Of a DNA stretch of 64,000 nt, positions 37,857 to 46,874 are shown piece after piece. The notes beneath the pieces are model-generated. The model searched no databases, had not been told where the DNA came from, and saw only the letters and a program-made list of their open reading frames with translations. The stretch's first letter is position 1. Every line of letters starts with the position of its first letter. The DNA is taken from contig CAWESA010000010.1 in NCBI GenBank assembly GCA_963811605.1, positions 620,001 through 684,000 of the forward strand. Reading direction: 5' to 3'. This DNA comes from CAVQLX01 sp963811605 (lineage in GTDB: Bacteria > Desulfobacterota > Binatia > DP-6). The position numbers were made by a program, and so were the translations under genes.

Positions 37857-38525
37857 TCAGTACAGCCAGGGCACGAGCCGCCACGTCCGCCGCCAGTAGT
37901 CTGCGTAGCGGTCGCCGAACTCGGAGGCGAGCAGCGCTTCCTCCGCCCGGATACGCACCAGGATGAGCCAGACGAACGGCAGCACCAGCAACAACCCGGC
38001 GACGCTCCGAAAGACGAGCGCCCAGCCGACCCCGGCGATGAGGTAGCCGAGGTAGCTGGGGTTTCTAATCCAGCGGTACACCCCGTCGGTGACCAGCTGG
38101 TGATCCTCCTGGATGGCCACCAGGCCGCTGAAGCGGCGGCCGAGCACGAACATCGGCCACAGCCGCAGCACCCCGCCGGCGACGAGGAGCGCCAGCCCGA
38201 GCCAGCGAACCGCGTCGCCGTCGATCACCCAGCGATCGCGGCGGTCGAGGAAGGGGGGGAGCCAGATTGCTAGCAAGGCAAGCACCAGCCCGACCGGCAC
38301 GATCCACAGGTCCCCGACATCCGCGCGCCTGCCACTGCTGAGGTTGAAGGGGGACAACGCGGCCACCAGCGTGAGGACCAGGCTCGCCAGGAAAGCGCCT
38401 CTGCGGGCGGGGCTGGCCAGCAACCCCGACCAGCTTCCCCAGGCGCGCGCGCTGAGGTCGAAGCACAGCAGGGTGACGACGAGCAGCATGGTTGCGACCA
38501 GCAAGCGCGTCAGGACGGCGCCCAT
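37857..38525 (-). CDS. Isoprenylcysteine carboxyl methyltransferase (ICMT)-family membrane protein
   Basis: The 222-residue protein has about five membrane helices and the C-terminal ICMT/PEMT-like motif: VTDGVYRWIRNPSYLGYLI, followed by RIRAEEALLASEFGDRYADYWRRT. These residues bind SAM at the membrane. Bacterial members methylate unknown lipids or quinol/isoprenoid substrates. It lies 175 bp downstream of tRNA-Phe on the same strand. Confidence 0.82.
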   Translation of the reverse strand: MGAVLTRLLVATMLLVVTLLCFDLSARAWGSWSGLLASPARRGAFLASLVLTLVAALSPFNLSSGRRADVGDLWIVPVGLVLALLAIWLPPFLDRRDRWVIDGDAVRWLGLALLVAGGVLRLWPMFVLGRRFSGLVAIQEDHQLVTDGVYRWIRNPSYLGYLIAGVGWALVFRSVAGLLLVLPFVWLILVRIRAEEALLASEFGDRYADYWRRTWRLVPWLY

Positions 38526-38700
38526 AGCTGCGGCGCGAGCTTACTCCGTGCGGCAGCCCGGTGTCGACGGGCGGTCGCCCCGGCCTCTCCGCGCGGGCGG
38601 CGCCTCGGCCGGGCTGGGCCATCGGAGGCTGACCTTGAAGCGGCCGCCGAAGTGACACCGCCGTTGCCGGGCGAACCGCCGCAAGACACTGAATTCTGAG

Positions 38701-38773
38701 TGGCCAGGGGCGGGATTGAACCGTCGACACCGCGATTTTCAGTCGCGTGCTCTACCAACTGAGCTACCTGGCC
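38701..38773 (-). tRNA. tRNA-Phe (GAA)
   Basis: The minus strand folds with acceptor GGCCAGG/CCTGGCC, D-arm AGCTCAGTTGGTAGAGC, anticodon loop CTGAAAA (anticodon GAA), T-loop GGTTCAATCC and discriminator A. The 3' CCA is not encoded (next bases are CTC), unlike the CAU tRNA at 22093, so it needs CCA-adding enzyme. Confidence 0.95.
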
Positions 38774-38838
38774 GCAGCGGAGCCGGTTGCATACCGACTC
38801 CGCCGGGCGTGGTCAATCAGGCTCGGGGTCGCGGCGGA

Positions 38839-39912
38839 CTACTTGAACTTCGGCCCCTTCTTGCCCGGGATGAACGTGATCGCCCGCACGGCGCTCTGCG
38901 TCCCGATGCCGAGCGTGGCAGTGACCGGGCCCGAGAACTGCGCCGCGTCGACGCCCTTCACCTTGAAGATCACGGTCGCGCGCTTCTTCGCCTTGTTGAC
39001 GAGGATCGTGCCGCCCAGCGTCGGCGGCGGCGGCTCGGGCACGTCCTGCCCGCTGGGCGCGTTGGAGATGCGCTCGATCACCGTGCCGTCGGCGTCCTTC
39101 ACCGTCAGCTTCTTCTTGCCCTTGGGCGTGAAGCGTCCACCCTTCACCAGCAGGTTGAGCGGCGCTCCGCTGGCCGACTCGAGCCGGAGCAGGAGGTCCT
39201 GGCTGCCGTCGAGGTTGGGCGGCGTCACCCCGAAGTCCAGGACGGCGGTGAGGGCGAGATCGTCGTCGGGTGCCGTCGGATCTGCGCCGGCCTTCACCTT
39301 GCCTTTCACCGCCTTCAGCGCCGGGCCCTTGGGCAGCGAGGCGAGGTCGGGCAGGGGCGCGAGCTGGCACGTCATGCCGCACCCGGTCTGAAGCGGCAGC
39401 TGGAAGTTGATGAAGTCGGTGCCGACGAGGCGCAGCGTGCCGTCCGGCCGGAGGGCCTGGCCGGAGAACAGGAACGAGCGCCCGCTGACGGTCCGCGCCT
39501 GGATGCCGGTCGTGAAGGTCGCGTCGATGGGCCCCGCGAGGCTCGCCGTGCCAGGGGTGCCGAAGTCGGTGAAGAATCGCATGCCGAAGTGCTCGAACGT
39601 GATCAGCCCGGTGCCGTCGATGGTGCCGGTGATCGGCCCCGGGTCCCAGTCGAGCCAGCCGCTCGGTCCGAAGCCGGTCGGGAACTTGAGACCGGGCGAC
39701 GGATTCGGCGTCGTGTACGCGTCGCGCTGCATGGTGACCACCCCGCCCTCGATGTCGACGGGGATCGCCAGTCCGACCCCGCCGATCCTGCTGAAGGGGA
39801 ACGTACCGGCGACGTCGAGCCGGGTGATGGTGCACGTGCCCGGTGCGGCGAACGCCGGCCCGGCGGCGAGCATCGCCACGACGCTCGCGATCGCGAGCAG
39901 ATTCCTCGGCAT
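38839..39912 (-). CDS. Secreted hypothetical protein with beta-rich repeats
   Basis: The 357-residue protein has a clear signal peptide (MPRNLLAIASVVAMLAAGPAFAA) and an exported body with two parts: a domain to about residue 190 with one Cys pair (GCGMTC) and a Gly/Lys-rich beta domain resembling the C-terminus of the cytochrome-type protein encoded upstream (FTPKGKKKLTVKD; GKKGPKFK end). No enzyme motif is seen. It lies 15 bp downstream of that gene and is probably co-transcribed. Confidence 0.6.
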   Translation of the reverse strand: MPRNLLAIASVVAMLAAGPAFAAPGTCTITRLDVAGTFPFSRIGGVGLAIPVDIEGGVVTMQRDAYTTPNPSPGLKFPTGFGPSGWLDWDPGPITGTIDGTGLITFEHFGMRFFTDFGTPGTASLAGPIDATFTTGIQARTVSGRSFLFSGQALRPDGTLRLVGTDFINFQLPLQTGCGMTCQLAPLPDLASLPKGPALKAVKGKVKAGADPTAPDDDLALTAVLDFGVTPPNLDGSQDLLLRLESASGAPLNLLVKGGRFTPKGKKKLTVKDADGTVIERISNAPSGQDVPEPPPPTLGGTILVNKAKKRATVIFKVKGVDAAQFSGPVTATLGIGTQSAVRAITFIPGKKGPKFK

Positions 39913-39927
39913 GACCAGTCCCCCCTG

Positions 39928-42900
39928 TCAGGCTTTCCGCCGCTTCTTCGGCAGCGTGAAGACGTTCTTCTTTCCGGTGAGCACGCGGCTCTGCGCGTAC
40001 TGCTCGTCGGCGAAATCGCCGCTCTTCCCGAGCTCGATGGCGAGCGTGAACTCGCGATTGCCGGTGTCGAGCGTCGAGAGATCCAGCCCCTTGCCCCTGA
40101 GCGTGAAGCGGACGGGCGCGCCCTTCCCGCGCTTGAGCGTCAACGTCACCTTGCCGCCCGCCATCGTGCCCTTGAAGTGCTTCGATCCCCCGTTGGCGGC
40201 GAACCTGGCCTCGAGGATCGCCATGCGATCCCCCGCGGGGGCGCCCAGCGACACCACCACGTCGCCGCCGGTCTGCACGGCGGAGCCGAGGACGCCGCTC
40301 GCGAGCACGCGCGCCCGTCCGACCGTCGTCCCGTTCTTCTTCTGCTTCGGGAAGGCGACGACGAACTTCTTCACCTGCATGGTCCCGGCGTTCAGCGAGC
40401 GCTCGTTGGTGCCCACGCGCGTCGCGAGGGTCAGCGAGTTCTGGAACTCGACCAGGTCGTTGAGCTGCTGCGGGGTGAGGAAGCTGGTGGCGCCGTGGGG
40501 CTCGGTGCCCGAGGTCAGGCGCACGTTGCGGCCACGGCCGGGCTGCATGCAGTCGGTGAGTGACGGGTCGCACGCCCGCACCACGTCCAGCAGCGTGTGG
40601 GCGCTGCCGTCGTGCAGGTACGGCGCCGTGTTCCACAGGTCGTTCAGCACGGGCGTGATGTATTCGCTCAGGCGCCCGCGGCTGGCCGGGATGGTGCGCG
40701 CGTCGGGCGGGTTGCCCGGGTTCTGGTAGGTCTGGTTCTCGCGCGCGACCGCCAGCGGGTCGGTCTCGTCGAACAGGTTGCCGGTCCCGACGTCGTGGCG
40801 CACGAACGGGTTGTTCCGGTCGGGGCCGCCGGGCTGCGAGGGATCGAAGCCGGTGAAGTTGGGCTTCTTGTCGGTGAAGAACTGGCGTCCGGGCCCCGGA
40901 CCGCCGACGTGGCAGGTGGTGCACTGCGTGGCCGGGTCGTTGAAGATGCGCCGCCCCCGCTCCGCCGCGGGCGTCGTCGGGTTGGGATTGCGCGGGAACT
41001 CGGTGAGCGAGTAGACGAAGTCCGCCATGTTGGTCAGCCGGATGCCGACGTTCATGCCGGTGAGCGGCCCGCGGATGTTGCGGTTCGGCGGTCCGAGATC
41101 GTCGTTGATGTCGGCGGGGTCGCTCGAGGTGTCGGGGCTGCGCTGGATGAGCGCGCCCTGGCACGACCGCGTGTACTCGATGCCGTCGCAGTCGCCGGCG
41201 CCGAGCAGGCTGCGATAGGTGTGCTCGAAGTCCTCCACCTCGTCGCGGTCGCCGTTCCAGTGCACGGTGAGCATGGGGTTGAAGTAGCGGTCCCGATCCG
41301 CCGCCGGCACGTTGGGCGGGATCATCTGCGGATTCATCTTGCAGGTGTTGCCGGGCCCGCACGCGGCGTCGAAGAAGCACTCCACCGACGGGGCGTTGCT
41401 GCACGTGCCGGGCGAGAATCCCGGCCGGCCGCGCATGTCCATGGTGTTGCGCAGCGACGCGCCGAACTGCGAGAAGTCCCACGTCCGCCCGTCCTGGCCG
41501 CCGAAGTCGGCGTGACACGTCGAGCACGTGACGTACGACGCATCGTGCGCCGTGCTCACGACGCTGCCGGGCACCTTGGCGGTGAGCGCCGCGTTGTTGA
41601 ACAGGGGTGCCGCCGCGCCGAGGCCCACGTTGTTCGTCAGGCTGGCGTCACGCGCCGCCGTGTTGAACAGGATCTTGCCGTCGAGGATGGCGGCCGGCAG
41701 CTTGTCGGCGGCGATCCCGCCCGTGAGCGTCGAGACCGGCTGCCCGAGCACGATCGGCACGCAGTCCTGCGACCGGACGCAGGGCGGTGACGCGCCGCAG
41801 TCGGCGTCGCTGGTGCAGACGGCGCCGCCGGGATGGTTGCAGAAGCCGACGCCGGCCGGACAGTCGTTGTTGTTGCCGCAGGCCAGCGTGGGCTGCGACG
41901 CGCAGCGCAGGTTGGCGGGCGTTCCCGCCGCGTCGAGCGGCGCCGCGCCGGAGACCGCCACGACGTTCCGTGCCAGGTAGTTGGCGACGTACACGGTCTG
42001 CCCGTCGGGCGACAGCCGCACGCCGATCGGCGCGGTGCCGATCGAGTCGGGCACCGCCACCATCTGCGACACCCCGGTCGCCTGGTAGGTGGCGGCGTCG
42101 AACTCGACACCGGTCTGCACGGACGCGAAGTTCGGATCGATGGGATCGTAGCCGTCGATGGGCGTGATCTGCGCCTGCGGCGTCATGCGGAACGGCCCCT
42201 CACCGCTCACGGAGCGCAGCGCCTCCGCGATGCAGCCCGTATCGGGCTTGGCGCCGCCGGGACCGTTGCTCGAGACCGCGGCGAACAGCGTGGTCGGATT
42301 GCCGTTCTGCCCCCGCGCCGTGTTGAAGACGTGATAGCTGTTGAACATGAGGTCGACGACGTAGGCGACCCGTCCGTCGGCGGACAGCTCGATGTCGGTG
42401 GCGTTGTTGGCCTCGTCGATGTCCACCTTGCCGACGACGTCGCCGCTCCCGAGATCGACCTTGTAGAGGCCGAAGCGGGTGATGTCGTGGAAGGACGACT
42501 TGTAGACGTTGCGAACCGCGCCGCCCTGCGGAAACGACGTGAACTGCACCCACGGGAAGAGCGCCGCGCCTGGCTCGCCCTTGAAGCCGGGATTGCGCTT
42601 GAACAGGCCCTTCGAGATCGTGTTCTCCTGGGTGCCGCCGACCCAGAGCTGGTTCGCCACCTCGGCGGGCGCGCCCGGCGGCATGAGGGCGATGGCGGAC
42701 AGGAGGTTGAAGACGCCCTGGCCCGAGTTCTGCGTCTCGCACGTCGTCTGGTCCGCCGGGATGGTGAGCACCCTGGCGACCGACTTGTTGCCGACGTCGA
42801 CCACGCTGACGCGCGCGTCCTGGTTGGGCTCGATGGTGAGGTAGTGCGTCACGTAGGCGGTCGCGCCGTCGGCGGAGATCGCGATGGCGCGCGCGTTGGG

Positions 42901-43350
42901 CCACGGCAGCTTGACGCGCGCGAGCACGTCGAGGTCGGTGTCGAGGAGCACCGCCTCGCTCATCCCCTGGCACGACACCACGACGCCGCCACCCGACGGC
43001 ATCGGCGCGACGCCGTACGGGTTGCAGCCGACGCCCAGGTTCACCTGGCGCAAGCCTCCGAGATCGGCCTGCGCGACGCGCGACACGGTGTCGGAGCCCT
43101 GGTCGGCCGTGAACACGTACGGGCCGGCGAGGGCGAGCGTGCGGGGATAGGTGCCCACCGCGACCTCGTGCGTCAGCGTGCCCTGATGCATGACGTCGAA
43201 CTCGAGGCGGGCGACCGTGTTCGAGTCCGGATTGACGACGAACACGTGGCCGTCCGGCGCGACCGCCAGCGGACTCGAGCGCGTCGGCTGTGCAGCGGCG
43301 GTCCCCGCCGCGAGGACGAGCATGCAGAGCAGCGACAGTGCGGTTCTCAT
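39928..43350 (-). CDS. Secreted beta-propeller / di-heme cytochrome c peroxidase-type (MauG-like) protein
   Basis: The 1140-residue exported protein has a signal peptide (residues 1-20), then about 450 residues of YVTN-like propeller repeats (VFVVNPDSNTVARL, GQTVYVANYLARNVVAV). A Cys-rich segment follows at 480-530. The heme region has c-type motifs CSTCH (609-613) and CTTCH (810-814), and the peroxidase-type APYLHDGSAHTLLDVV at 909-924 and LTPQQLNDLVEF at 958-969. The C-terminal 150 residues are a Lys/Gly beta domain. It probably performs periplasmic or surface oxidation or electron transfer. It starts in a 4-bp overlap with a TetR gene. Confidence 0.82.
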   Translation of the reverse strand: MRTALSLLCMLVLAAGTAAAQPTRSSPLAVAPDGHVFVVNPDSNTVARLEFDVMHQGTLTHEVAVGTYPRTLALAGPYVFTADQGSDTVSRVAQADLGGLRQVNLGVGCNPYGVAPMPSGGGVVVSCQGMSEAVLLDTDLDVLARVKLPWPNARAIAISADGATAYVTHYLTIEPNQDARVSVVDVGNKSVARVLTIPADQTTCETQNSGQGVFNLLSAIALMPPGAPAEVANQLWVGGTQENTISKGLFKRNPGFKGEPGAALFPWVQFTSFPQGGAVRNVYKSSFHDITRFGLYKVDLGSGDVVGKVDIDEANNATDIELSADGRVAYVVDLMFNSYHVFNTARGQNGNPTTLFAAVSSNGPGGAKPDTGCIAEALRSVSGEGPFRMTPQAQITPIDGYDPIDPNFASVQTGVEFDAATYQATGVSQMVAVPDSIGTAPIGVRLSPDGQTVYVANYLARNVVAVSGAAPLDAAGTPANLRCASQPTLACGNNNDCPAGVGFCNHPGGAVCTSDADCGASPPCVRSQDCVPIVLGQPVSTLTGGIAADKLPAAILDGKILFNTAARDASLTNNVGLGAAAPLFNNAALTAKVPGSVVSTAHDASYVTCSTCHADFGGQDGRTWDFSQFGASLRNTMDMRGRPGFSPGTCSNAPSVECFFDAACGPGNTCKMNPQMIPPNVPAADRDRYFNPMLTVHWNGDRDEVEDFEHTYRSLLGAGDCDGIEYTRSCQGALIQRSPDTSSDPADINDDLGPPNRNIRGPLTGMNVGIRLTNMADFVYSLTEFPRNPNPTTPAAERGRRIFNDPATQCTTCHVGGPGPGRQFFTDKKPNFTGFDPSQPGGPDRNNPFVRHDVGTGNLFDETDPLAVARENQTYQNPGNPPDARTIPASRGRLSEYITPVLNDLWNTAPYLHDGSAHTLLDVVRACDPSLTDCMQPGRGRNVRLTSGTEPHGATSFLTPQQLNDLVEFQNSLTLATRVGTNERSLNAGTMQVKKFVVAFPKQKKNGTTVGRARVLASGVLGSAVQTGGDVVVSLGAPAGDRMAILEARFAANGGSKHFKGTMAGGKVTLTLKRGKGAPVRFTLRGKGLDLSTLDTGNREFTLAIELGKSGDFADEQYAQSRVLTGKKNVFTLPKKRRKA

Positions 43351-44021
43351 GACGATGACGTCTCCCCCCGGGCAGCGGGCTCCATGAGCCCATGCAGCAG
43401 ACAGTCGCGCACCGCGGCGGCGCGCTCGGCGAGCGTCGCGGGCGCCAGCGGTTCGCGGTCCCACACGTGCTCCAGCAACGGCAGCATCTGAAAGTAGTAA
43501 AGCGTGACGCCGGCCACGTTGATCAGCACGTGCATCGGGTCGCCGGCGCGAAAGATGCCGCGCTCCATGTTGCGTGCCACCTCGGCCGTGCCGGCGGCGA
43601 AGAGGGGCGCCAGGTACTGGCGCGCCAGCGCGGCGACGTAGGGGCCGCCGTCCATGATCTCGCGCGTCAGGACGCGCAGCGCCGGCTGGTTGGCGGCGGC
43701 GAACAGCGTGATGCCCTCCATCGCGTCGGCGAGACCCACCGGACCGGGCTCGGTCCGGAAGCGCTCGTGGATGGCGACCAGCCCCGCGACCACGCGCTCG
43801 AGCACCGCGCGATACACCGCCTCCTTGTTGGCGAAGTAGTAGAACAGCATGCGCTTGCCGATGCCGGCGCGCTCGGCGATCTCGCGCGTCGTGGCCGCGC
43901 CGTAGCCGCGCTCGGCGAACAGCCCCTCGGCGGCATCCAGGATGCGCTGGCGAACGTCGGCGTCCGGAGCTCCGGACGGATACGGGACGCGGGCGCCGAG
44001 CGCCCCCGAGGCGCGGGGCAT
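43347..44021 (-). CDS. TetR-family transcriptional regulator
   Basis: The 224-residue protein has the TetR N-terminal HTH (RQRILDAAEGLFAERGYGAATTREIAERAGIGKRMLFYYFANKEAVYRAVL) at about 24-74 in separate motif pieces, and a variable ligand domain. Its start codon overlaps a palindrome, and its stop overlaps the cytochrome-type gene by ATGA, so it probably represses itself and that gene together. The ligand is unknown. Confidence 0.9.
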   Translation of the reverse strand: MPRASGALGARVPYPSGAPDADVRQRILDAAEGLFAERGYGAATTREIAERAGIGKRMLFYYFANKEAVYRAVLERVVAGLVAIHERFRTEPGPVGLADAMEGITLFAAANQPALRVLTREIMDGGPYVAALARQYLAPLFAAGTAEVARNMERGIFRAGDPMHVLINVAGVTLYYFQMLPLLEHVWDREPLAPATLAERAAAVRDCLLHGLMEPAARGETSSS

Positions 44022-44044
44022 GTACCGGTCGGTACGCGTGCCCC
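44015..44044. promoter_or_regulatory. Predicted TetR operator (palindrome at the tetR start)
   Basis: TACCGGTCGGTA (44023-44034) is flanked by GGGGCA (44015-44020) and TGCCCC (44039-44044), forming an outer and an inner inverted repeat. TACCG-type palindromes are common TetR-family sites. It covers the predicted -10 element and the start codon of the regulator gene. Confidence 0.6.
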
Positions 44045-44058
44045 GGGCTGACTGTCAA
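44029..44058 (-). promoter_or_regulatory. Predicted promoter of the TetR/cytochrome operon
   Basis: Consensus TTGACA (44058-44053), 18 bases, then TACCGA (44034-44029), which lies within the operator. The transcript would start at about 44022, at the ATG itself, implying a leaderless message. Confidence 0.45.
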
Positions 44059-44095
44059 GTCGAATCGACCGACGCGGCGCAGCGACGGACGGCGG

Positions 44096-44674
44096 TCAGA
44101 TCCAGGGCCAATCCTGGGCCTGGCACGCCCCCAGCACCCGGACCTTCGAACGGCTGAAACCGCCTGGACGATCGAGATCGACGCCCTCGAACCCGTCGTC
44201 GTCGCCCACGATGACCGCCAGCGACTTGCAGACCGGGAACTCGATCAGCAACGAGGACAGGTCGATCCCGACGACCGAGAAGCGCACGCGATAGCGCGCC
44301 TTGGCACCCGCGCTGTCCTTCAGCTTCCGCATCTGGAAGAAGCGCACCCCGCGCGGCACCTTCGGATTGCGGAAGGTGAACACCTTGCCGTTGCGCGACA
44401 CCTTCACCTCGCCCGCCGGGATGACGAGGCGCTCGGTTTCCCCGATCGCGACGATGATGGGCTCCTTGTCGGGGATGATGCCGTTCGAGTCGGGGCTGAG
44501 CAGCAGATCCCAGTTCCTGACCGTGAGCGACCCGATGCCCTTCGTCTTGTCGATGCCGCCACGCGCGGGCCGGATGGTGAGGGTGCCGTGGTACAGCGGC
44601 GCCTGTGCCAACGCGTCCGTACCGGCGAGCGCGAGGGCCGCAAGTAGCGAAGCGGCGGCGAGGATGCGCATCAT
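44096..44674 (-). CDS. Secreted hypothetical protein
   Basis: A 192-residue exported protein: signal peptide MMRILAAASLLAALALAGTDALA, then a single beta-rich domain with GIGSLTVRNWDLLLSPDSNG and two Cys (PVCKSLAVIVGDDDG; LGACQAQDWPWI). Many secreted proteins in this window share a similar Lys/Gly beta style. No known domain is recognised. The start is one of two adjacent ATGs (44674 or 44671), without a clear ribosome site. Confidence 0.6.
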   Translation of the reverse strand: MMRILAAASLLAALALAGTDALAQAPLYHGTLTIRPARGGIDKTKGIGSLTVRNWDLLLSPDSNGIIPDKEPIIVAIGETERLVIPAGEVKVSRNGKVFTFRNPKVPRGVRFFQMRKLKDSAGAKARYRVRFSVVGIDLSSLLIEFPVCKSLAVIVGDDDGFEGVDLDRPGGFSRSKVRVLGACQAQDWPWI

Positions 44675-44727
44675 CACGAGTCTTGGCACCCGCCGACCGG
44701 CCTGGCAACTCGCTTCGTGCTGCACGG

Positions 44728-45690
44728 TCAGGACCCCGCTCGCAACGTCCCGCCGCGGGCGCGGAACGGTCGGCTGCCCCGGGCGGTCATCGGACCGGCG
44801 ACCAGCGTGGCCTCGACGTCGACGGAGCCACTCGCGCCGGCGGGCACCGCGACGCCCGGAAGCGTCACCAGGAGCTTGGCCGGAGCCCGGCCCCGGCCGA
44901 GCCGCAGCGTCAGGCGGCTGCCGTCGGCTCCCTGGGCGACCAGGTTGCGTCCCTGCGCCGCGAACCCGCCAGGGACATCGACGGTGACCAGCGAGGTCCC
45001 GGCGGCCGCCAGCCGCAGGATGGCGGGGCCACCCGTGACGCTCGCGACCGACAGGCTCGCGCCCTTGAGCGTCCCGCGCAGCTTGCCCTGGTGCGCCGAC
45101 AGCACACCGGCGAGCGAGCTCACCGCCGGCACGAGCACGAACTGATCCAGGTCGGGCACCGGCGTCACCCTGCACGTCAGGCGCACCACCGCGCCGCCGT
45201 CGAGCGGCGCGGGCAGGTTGCCGGGGGGGATGACGCTCGCCAGCGTGACGAGACCGTCGCCGGCCATGGGCGTGCCCGACGCGACCACCCCGCCGGCAAT
45301 CGCCACCGCGCTGGTGAGACTCGTTCGCACCGTCGAGGCCGCGCCGCCGAGCGTGATGGCGAGCGCGACGTTCTCGGCGTGCAGGTCGCCGCTGGTCGCG
45401 AGGTGGGAGTCGAAGGCACGCGGGAACGCCATCGTTCCGGCGACGCCCCCGAGGGTGAACGCGCGCGGCGACACCGTCGGCTGCTGGAACTGTGCGACCC
45501 CGCCCGCGACGCTGAACACCACGCGCATGGTGTCGGCTGCGGTCGGCGGCGCGACGCTGGCCGACGCGCCCGACGCGACGGCCGTCACCTCGATTGGATC
45601 GAAGGTGCAGGTCGCGGGATTCACCGGCACGTCGTGCGCCAGCGCCGTCGCGGCGACGAGGAGGGCCGGCAGGAGTGCGAGCGCGCGCAT
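44728..45690 (-). CDS. Secreted hypothetical beta-rich protein
   Basis: The 320-residue protein has a signal peptide (MRALALLPALLVAATALA) and an Ala/Gly/Val/Thr-rich body that is likely all beta. There are two Cys (NPATCTFDP; LTCRVTP). No catalytic motif or family is recognised. Its start directly abuts the stop of the upstream exported protein, so the two are probably co-transcribed. Confidence 0.6.
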   Translation of the reverse strand: MRALALLPALLVAATALAHDVPVNPATCTFDPIEVTAVASGASASVAPPTAADTMRVVFSVAGGVAQFQQPTVSPRAFTLGGVAGTMAFPRAFDSHLATSGDLHAENVALAITLGGAASTVRTSLTSAVAIAGGVVASGTPMAGDGLVTLASVIPPGNLPAPLDGGAVVRLTCRVTPVPDLDQFVLVPAVSSLAGVLSAHQGKLRGTLKGASLSVASVTGGPAILRLAAAGTSLVTVDVPGGFAAQGRNLVAQGADGSRLTLRLGRGRAPAKLLVTLPGVAVPAGASGSVDVEATLVAGPMTARGSRPFRARGGTLRAGS

Positions 45691-46830
45691 TCAGTTCACC
45701 GCCGGCAGGCCCGAGACGTCGCACGATCCACCGGGCGCGGCGTCGTAGTAGAAGCCGGCCAGGCGGCACACCTCGTCGTCGGGCGCGGTGCCGGCGACCA
45801 GGTTGGCCGGCACGCAGGAGCAGCCGGAGCCGCATTCGGCCGCCGGGGCGCCGAGCGCACCCGGGACGACACCGGGCGCCGCCTCGCAGCCGAGGCGCGC
45901 GGGCTTCAAGTCGCCGTTCTCGTGCCAGCACCCGTAGCGCAGCGACTCCCCGGCGCCGAGCGGCAGTCCCTGCGGGAAGCGCTGCGTGCCGGGATCGGTG
46001 AAGTCGGGAGCGCCGAAGAGGGTGGGCGCACCGGTGAAGGCGTGTCGCAACCCGTCGAGCGGCGGGCGCGGCCGATCGGCGGCGTCGCGCGCCTCGACGG
46101 CGAAGAAGCGTCCCCGGCCATGCATCTTGCCGGTGATGTCGTACAGGCAGACGTCACCGGTCGGGCGCCAGCGCGCGTCGACGGTCGCATCGGTGGACCC
46201 GAGGCTGAACGGCGGCACGTCGATCCCCGCCTCGGCGTCGCGCGCCAGGATCGGCTGCAGCCGCCGCTTCACCGTGCCCGGCTTGGCGGCCGACAGGACC
46301 ATGCGGGCGGAGACGGTGCGCGCAGCGGTGGCGCCGCTCACCCAGTCGGCGTCGATCACGATACCGATGCCGTCGGGAGCGCCGCCGGGCGATGACGGCG
46401 TCGGGATGAGCGGGAGGGAGAGACCCGGCGGCACCGCGCCGCGCGTGTTCGAGGTGTTGGCGAACGCGATCAGCTGGCGCGAGTCGCGATCGGCGGGGCC
46501 GAAATCGATGCAGCCTCGACTCTCGATCGCCTGCTTCTGCTTCTGCGGAAACTCGCCGGTACGCTCTCCCGTGTACACGTAGACGAGGAAGTGCTCGATC
46601 GCGACGCCGGTGCCCTGGAATCCCTGCTGGGTGATCTGCCACGAGGCGAGATCGAACGGCTCCGTCGCCGGCAGGCGCACGAACATGCAGGTCTCGAGCT
46701 TGCGTCCCGGCTCCACCACGGTGGGCGGGAAGCGCAGCTTCAGCGTTCGCGGGACCTTCGCGGAGGCCGGCGCGCCGAGCGCCAGCGCGGCGAGGAGCAG
46801 AACGGCAAGGGTCCACGGACGGTGCGGCAT
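45691..46830 (-). CDS. Secreted protein with possible PHM-like (Cu type II monooxygenase) fold
   Basis: The 379-residue protein has a signal peptide (TLAVLLLAALALGAPASA). Its first half has ETCMFVRLP and IEHFLVYVYTG. The second half has LYDITGKMHGRGRFFAVEARD and LGAGESLRYGCWHENG, a pattern resembling the C-terminal domain of copper type II ascorbate-dependent monooxygenases. The full set of copper His/Met ligands cannot be confirmed by eye. The C-terminal CGSGCSCVPANL segment and late Cys form a small Cys-rich end. I chose the ATG at 46830 at the signal peptide. Confidence 0.5.
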   Translation of the reverse strand: MPHRPWTLAVLLLAALALGAPASAKVPRTLKLRFPPTVVEPGRKLETCMFVRLPATEPFDLASWQITQQGFQGTGVAIEHFLVYVYTGERTGEFPQKQKQAIESRGCIDFGPADRDSRQLIAFANTSNTRGAVPPGLSLPLIPTPSSPGGAPDGIGIVIDADWVSGATAARTVSARMVLSAAKPGTVKRRLQPILARDAEAGIDVPPFSLGSTDATVDARWRPTGDVCLYDITGKMHGRGRFFAVEARDAADRPRPPLDGLRHAFTGAPTLFGAPDFTDPGTQRFPQGLPLGAGESLRYGCWHENGDLKPARLGCEAAPGVVPGALGAPAAECGSGCSCVPANLVAGTAPDDEVCRLAGFYYDAAPGGSCDVSGLPAVN

Positions 46831-46874
46831 TCGGTCGCATCGACAACAGACCATGGGGCGGCGATGCTGTCCAG

